A DNA stretch of 64,000 nt, taken from Ancylobacter amanitiformis. Its GTDB lineage: Bacteria; Pseudomonadota; Alphaproteobacteria; Rhizobiales; Xanthobacteraceae. A program made the position numbers and the translations under genes. The DNA is taken from assembly GCF_030814815.1 (NCBI RefSeq), contig NZ_JAUSVR010000010.1, forward strand, positions 62,001 to 126,000. Direction: 5' to 3'. Of the stretch, positions 63,107 through 64,000 are shown in pieces (positions within the stretch are counted from its first letter, which is position 1; every line of letters begins with the position of its first letter). The notes beneath the pieces were generated by a model. The model saw nothing but the letters and a program-made list of their open reading frames with translations. It ran no database searches and had not been told where the DNA came from.

Positions 63107-64000
63107 GCGGGTGCGGTTCCTTGCGGGCGGCGGGCGAATGGCCGGCGGACGGAGGGGTGTCGCGCGATGACGCCGGCGCGGGGCTGTCGAGGCCGTAGAG
63201 ACGGCGCATTTCCTCACGGCGCTGGGCCGCCTCGTCGGTGAGCGGCCCGCTCGCGCCGAGCACCTCCTCGATCAGCGAGAAGACGCCCGCCCGGGTCTCG
63301 CGGTCGTCCGGCAGCAGCACGGCAATGGCCTCCAGCGCGGCCGGGCGGTCGATCAGCAGCATGTAGAACTGCTCGCGCACAAGGTGCTTGAAGTCCTCCA
63401 GCGTGAGCTGGCGGGCCAGCGGTCCCTTCTCGCGAAGCCGGCGCAGCGCTTCGAAGCCGCGCTCGTCCGCCCGCCCGCGCGCCATGCCGATATAGAGCAG
63501 GGTGCGCACGCCGGCGGCGAGCAGGCCGCCCTGCGTGAAGCCTTCGCGCAGTTCCGCGATGCGCTTGGCGATGAGTTCGGCGTGAAGCCGGCTCTTGGCC
63601 GCCCGGCGCGGACGCAGCGATGGCGTGGGCGCGATGCCGACCGCGGCCTGTAGCACCGGCGCGCCATAAATCTGGCGGAAGGTCTGCTCCGACTGGTGCT
63701 CGACCGCCTTGCGCCAGCCTTCCAGGGCCTCGACGATCTGGCGCGAGACCTGTTCCTGCGCCTTGAGGAAGGGGTTGTCGGGCGCGGCCGGCTGGCGCGC
63801 CTCGCGCACCCTGGCGGCGAGGTCCGCCAGACCTGACAGAAGCGGATTGCGCGCACCGAACAATTCGTAGCCCAGCCGCAGGGGATGCAGCCGGCGCAGC
63901 GTCTCCGCCATGGCCGGGTTGGCCAGCGCGCGCACCGCCGGCTGCGCCACGGCGCGATAGAGCGCGAGGTTGATGTCCGAGACACGCGCCGCGGTGGCGA
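63099..64000 (-). CDS. DUF3141-family protein, C-terminal part (gene continues beyond the window)
   Basis: About 300 C-terminal residues; the frame is open to the right edge. Text such as SDINLALYRAVAQPAVRALA, ETLRRLHPLRLGYELFGARNPLL and HQSEQTFRQIYGAPVLQAAVG, ending in a Pro/Ser-rich tail, matches the end of DUF3141 proteins, which are distantly related to polyhydroxyalkanoate synthase-type alpha/beta hydrolases. It is translationally coupled to the phosphate acyltransferase gene, a link common in this order. The catalytic part lies outside the window. Confidence 0.75.
   Translation of the reverse strand, partial: ATAARVSDINLALYRAVAQPAVRALANPAMAETLRRLHPLRLGYELFGARNPLLSGLADLAARVREARQPAAPDNPFLKAQEQVSRQIVEALEGWRKAVEHQSEQTFRQIYGAPVLQAAVGIAPTPSLRPRRAAKSRLHAELIAKRIAELREGFTQGGLLAAGVRTLLYIGMARGRADERGFEALRRLREKGPLARQLTLEDFKHLVREQFYMLLIDRPAALEAIAVLLPDDRETRAGVFSLIEEVLGASGPLTDEAAQRREEMRRLYGLDSPAPASSRDTPPSAGHSPAARKEPHPHG

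Overview
The window is a high-GC, gene-dense stretch of an alphaproteobacterial chromosome, most likely Hyphomicrobiales (Rhizobiales) of the Xanthobacteraceae/Ancylobacter type. The grounds are base and codon use, a rhizobial-type glycerol ABC operon (glpD-glpSTPQUV-glpK), a DUF3141-pta-fabI group, and short hairpin repeats of a kind common in that order. I see no rRNA, tRNA, CRISPR array, transposase or integrase. Genus is inference; nothing here fixes it. REGION 1 (1-2.0 kb): the 3' end of a LacI-family regulator, an Asp/Glu-racemase-family protein and an aldo/keto reductase, probably part of a catabolic operon that begins upstream. REGION 2 (2.6-8.3 kb): a diffusible-signal-factor (DSF) quorum-sensing locus. 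An RpfC-like hybrid histidine kinase overlaps a REC-PAS-GGDEF-EAL protein that stands where RpfG would be expected. Both converge on rpfF, the DSF synthase gene. REGION 3 (9.1-24.5 kb): an unusual accessory block of eight genes. They encode an alpha/beta hydrolase, a lysozyme/YkuD-like/peptidoglycan-binding fusion, a three-helix membrane protein, a subtilase, a membrane-anchored beta-propeller with a peptidoglycan-binding end, a multi-pass protein with a von Willebrand-A-like core, a MoxR AAA+ ATPase, and a trypsin-like protease with a conflict-system-like C-terminal region. The last five form one minus-strand operon. I infer an envelope-spanning, ATP-dependent, protease-armed conflict or cell-wall quality-control system; this is the main candidate for something undescribed. 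REGION 4 (24.8-38.1 kb): surface polysaccharide genes. These are a FemAB/GNAT-like acyltransferase, an O-methyltransferase, glycosyltransferases (one with an RgpF-like half, one a large methyltransferase/coiled-coil/glycosyltransferase mosaic), a DegT aminotransferase, two sugar-nucleotide epimerases, RfbC-like epimerase and RfbF (CDP-glucose synthesis). REGION 5 (38.6-41.7 kb): D/L-alanine catabolism: an Lrp-type regulator divergent from alanine racemase and dadA, ending in a strong terminator. REGION 6 (41.8-51.4 kb): glycerol and glycerol-phosphate catabolism, with operator-like inverted repeats before glpD but no adjacent glpR. REGION 7 (51.4-52.6 kb): an AhpD-like protein and a small methyltransferase-fold protein. 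REGION 8 (52.6-60.2 kb): one minus-strand operon of a polyamine-type ABC transporter, a DeoR regulator, an aminoglycoside-phosphotransferase-fold kinase and a class III aminotransferase-fold phospho-lyase candidate. Together they suggest uptake, phosphorylation and phospho-elimination of an amino alcohol such as hydroxylysine or ethanolamine. REGION 9 (60.4 kb to end): an SDR, fabI, a phosphate acetyl/butyryltransferase and the 3' part of a DUF3141 gene.
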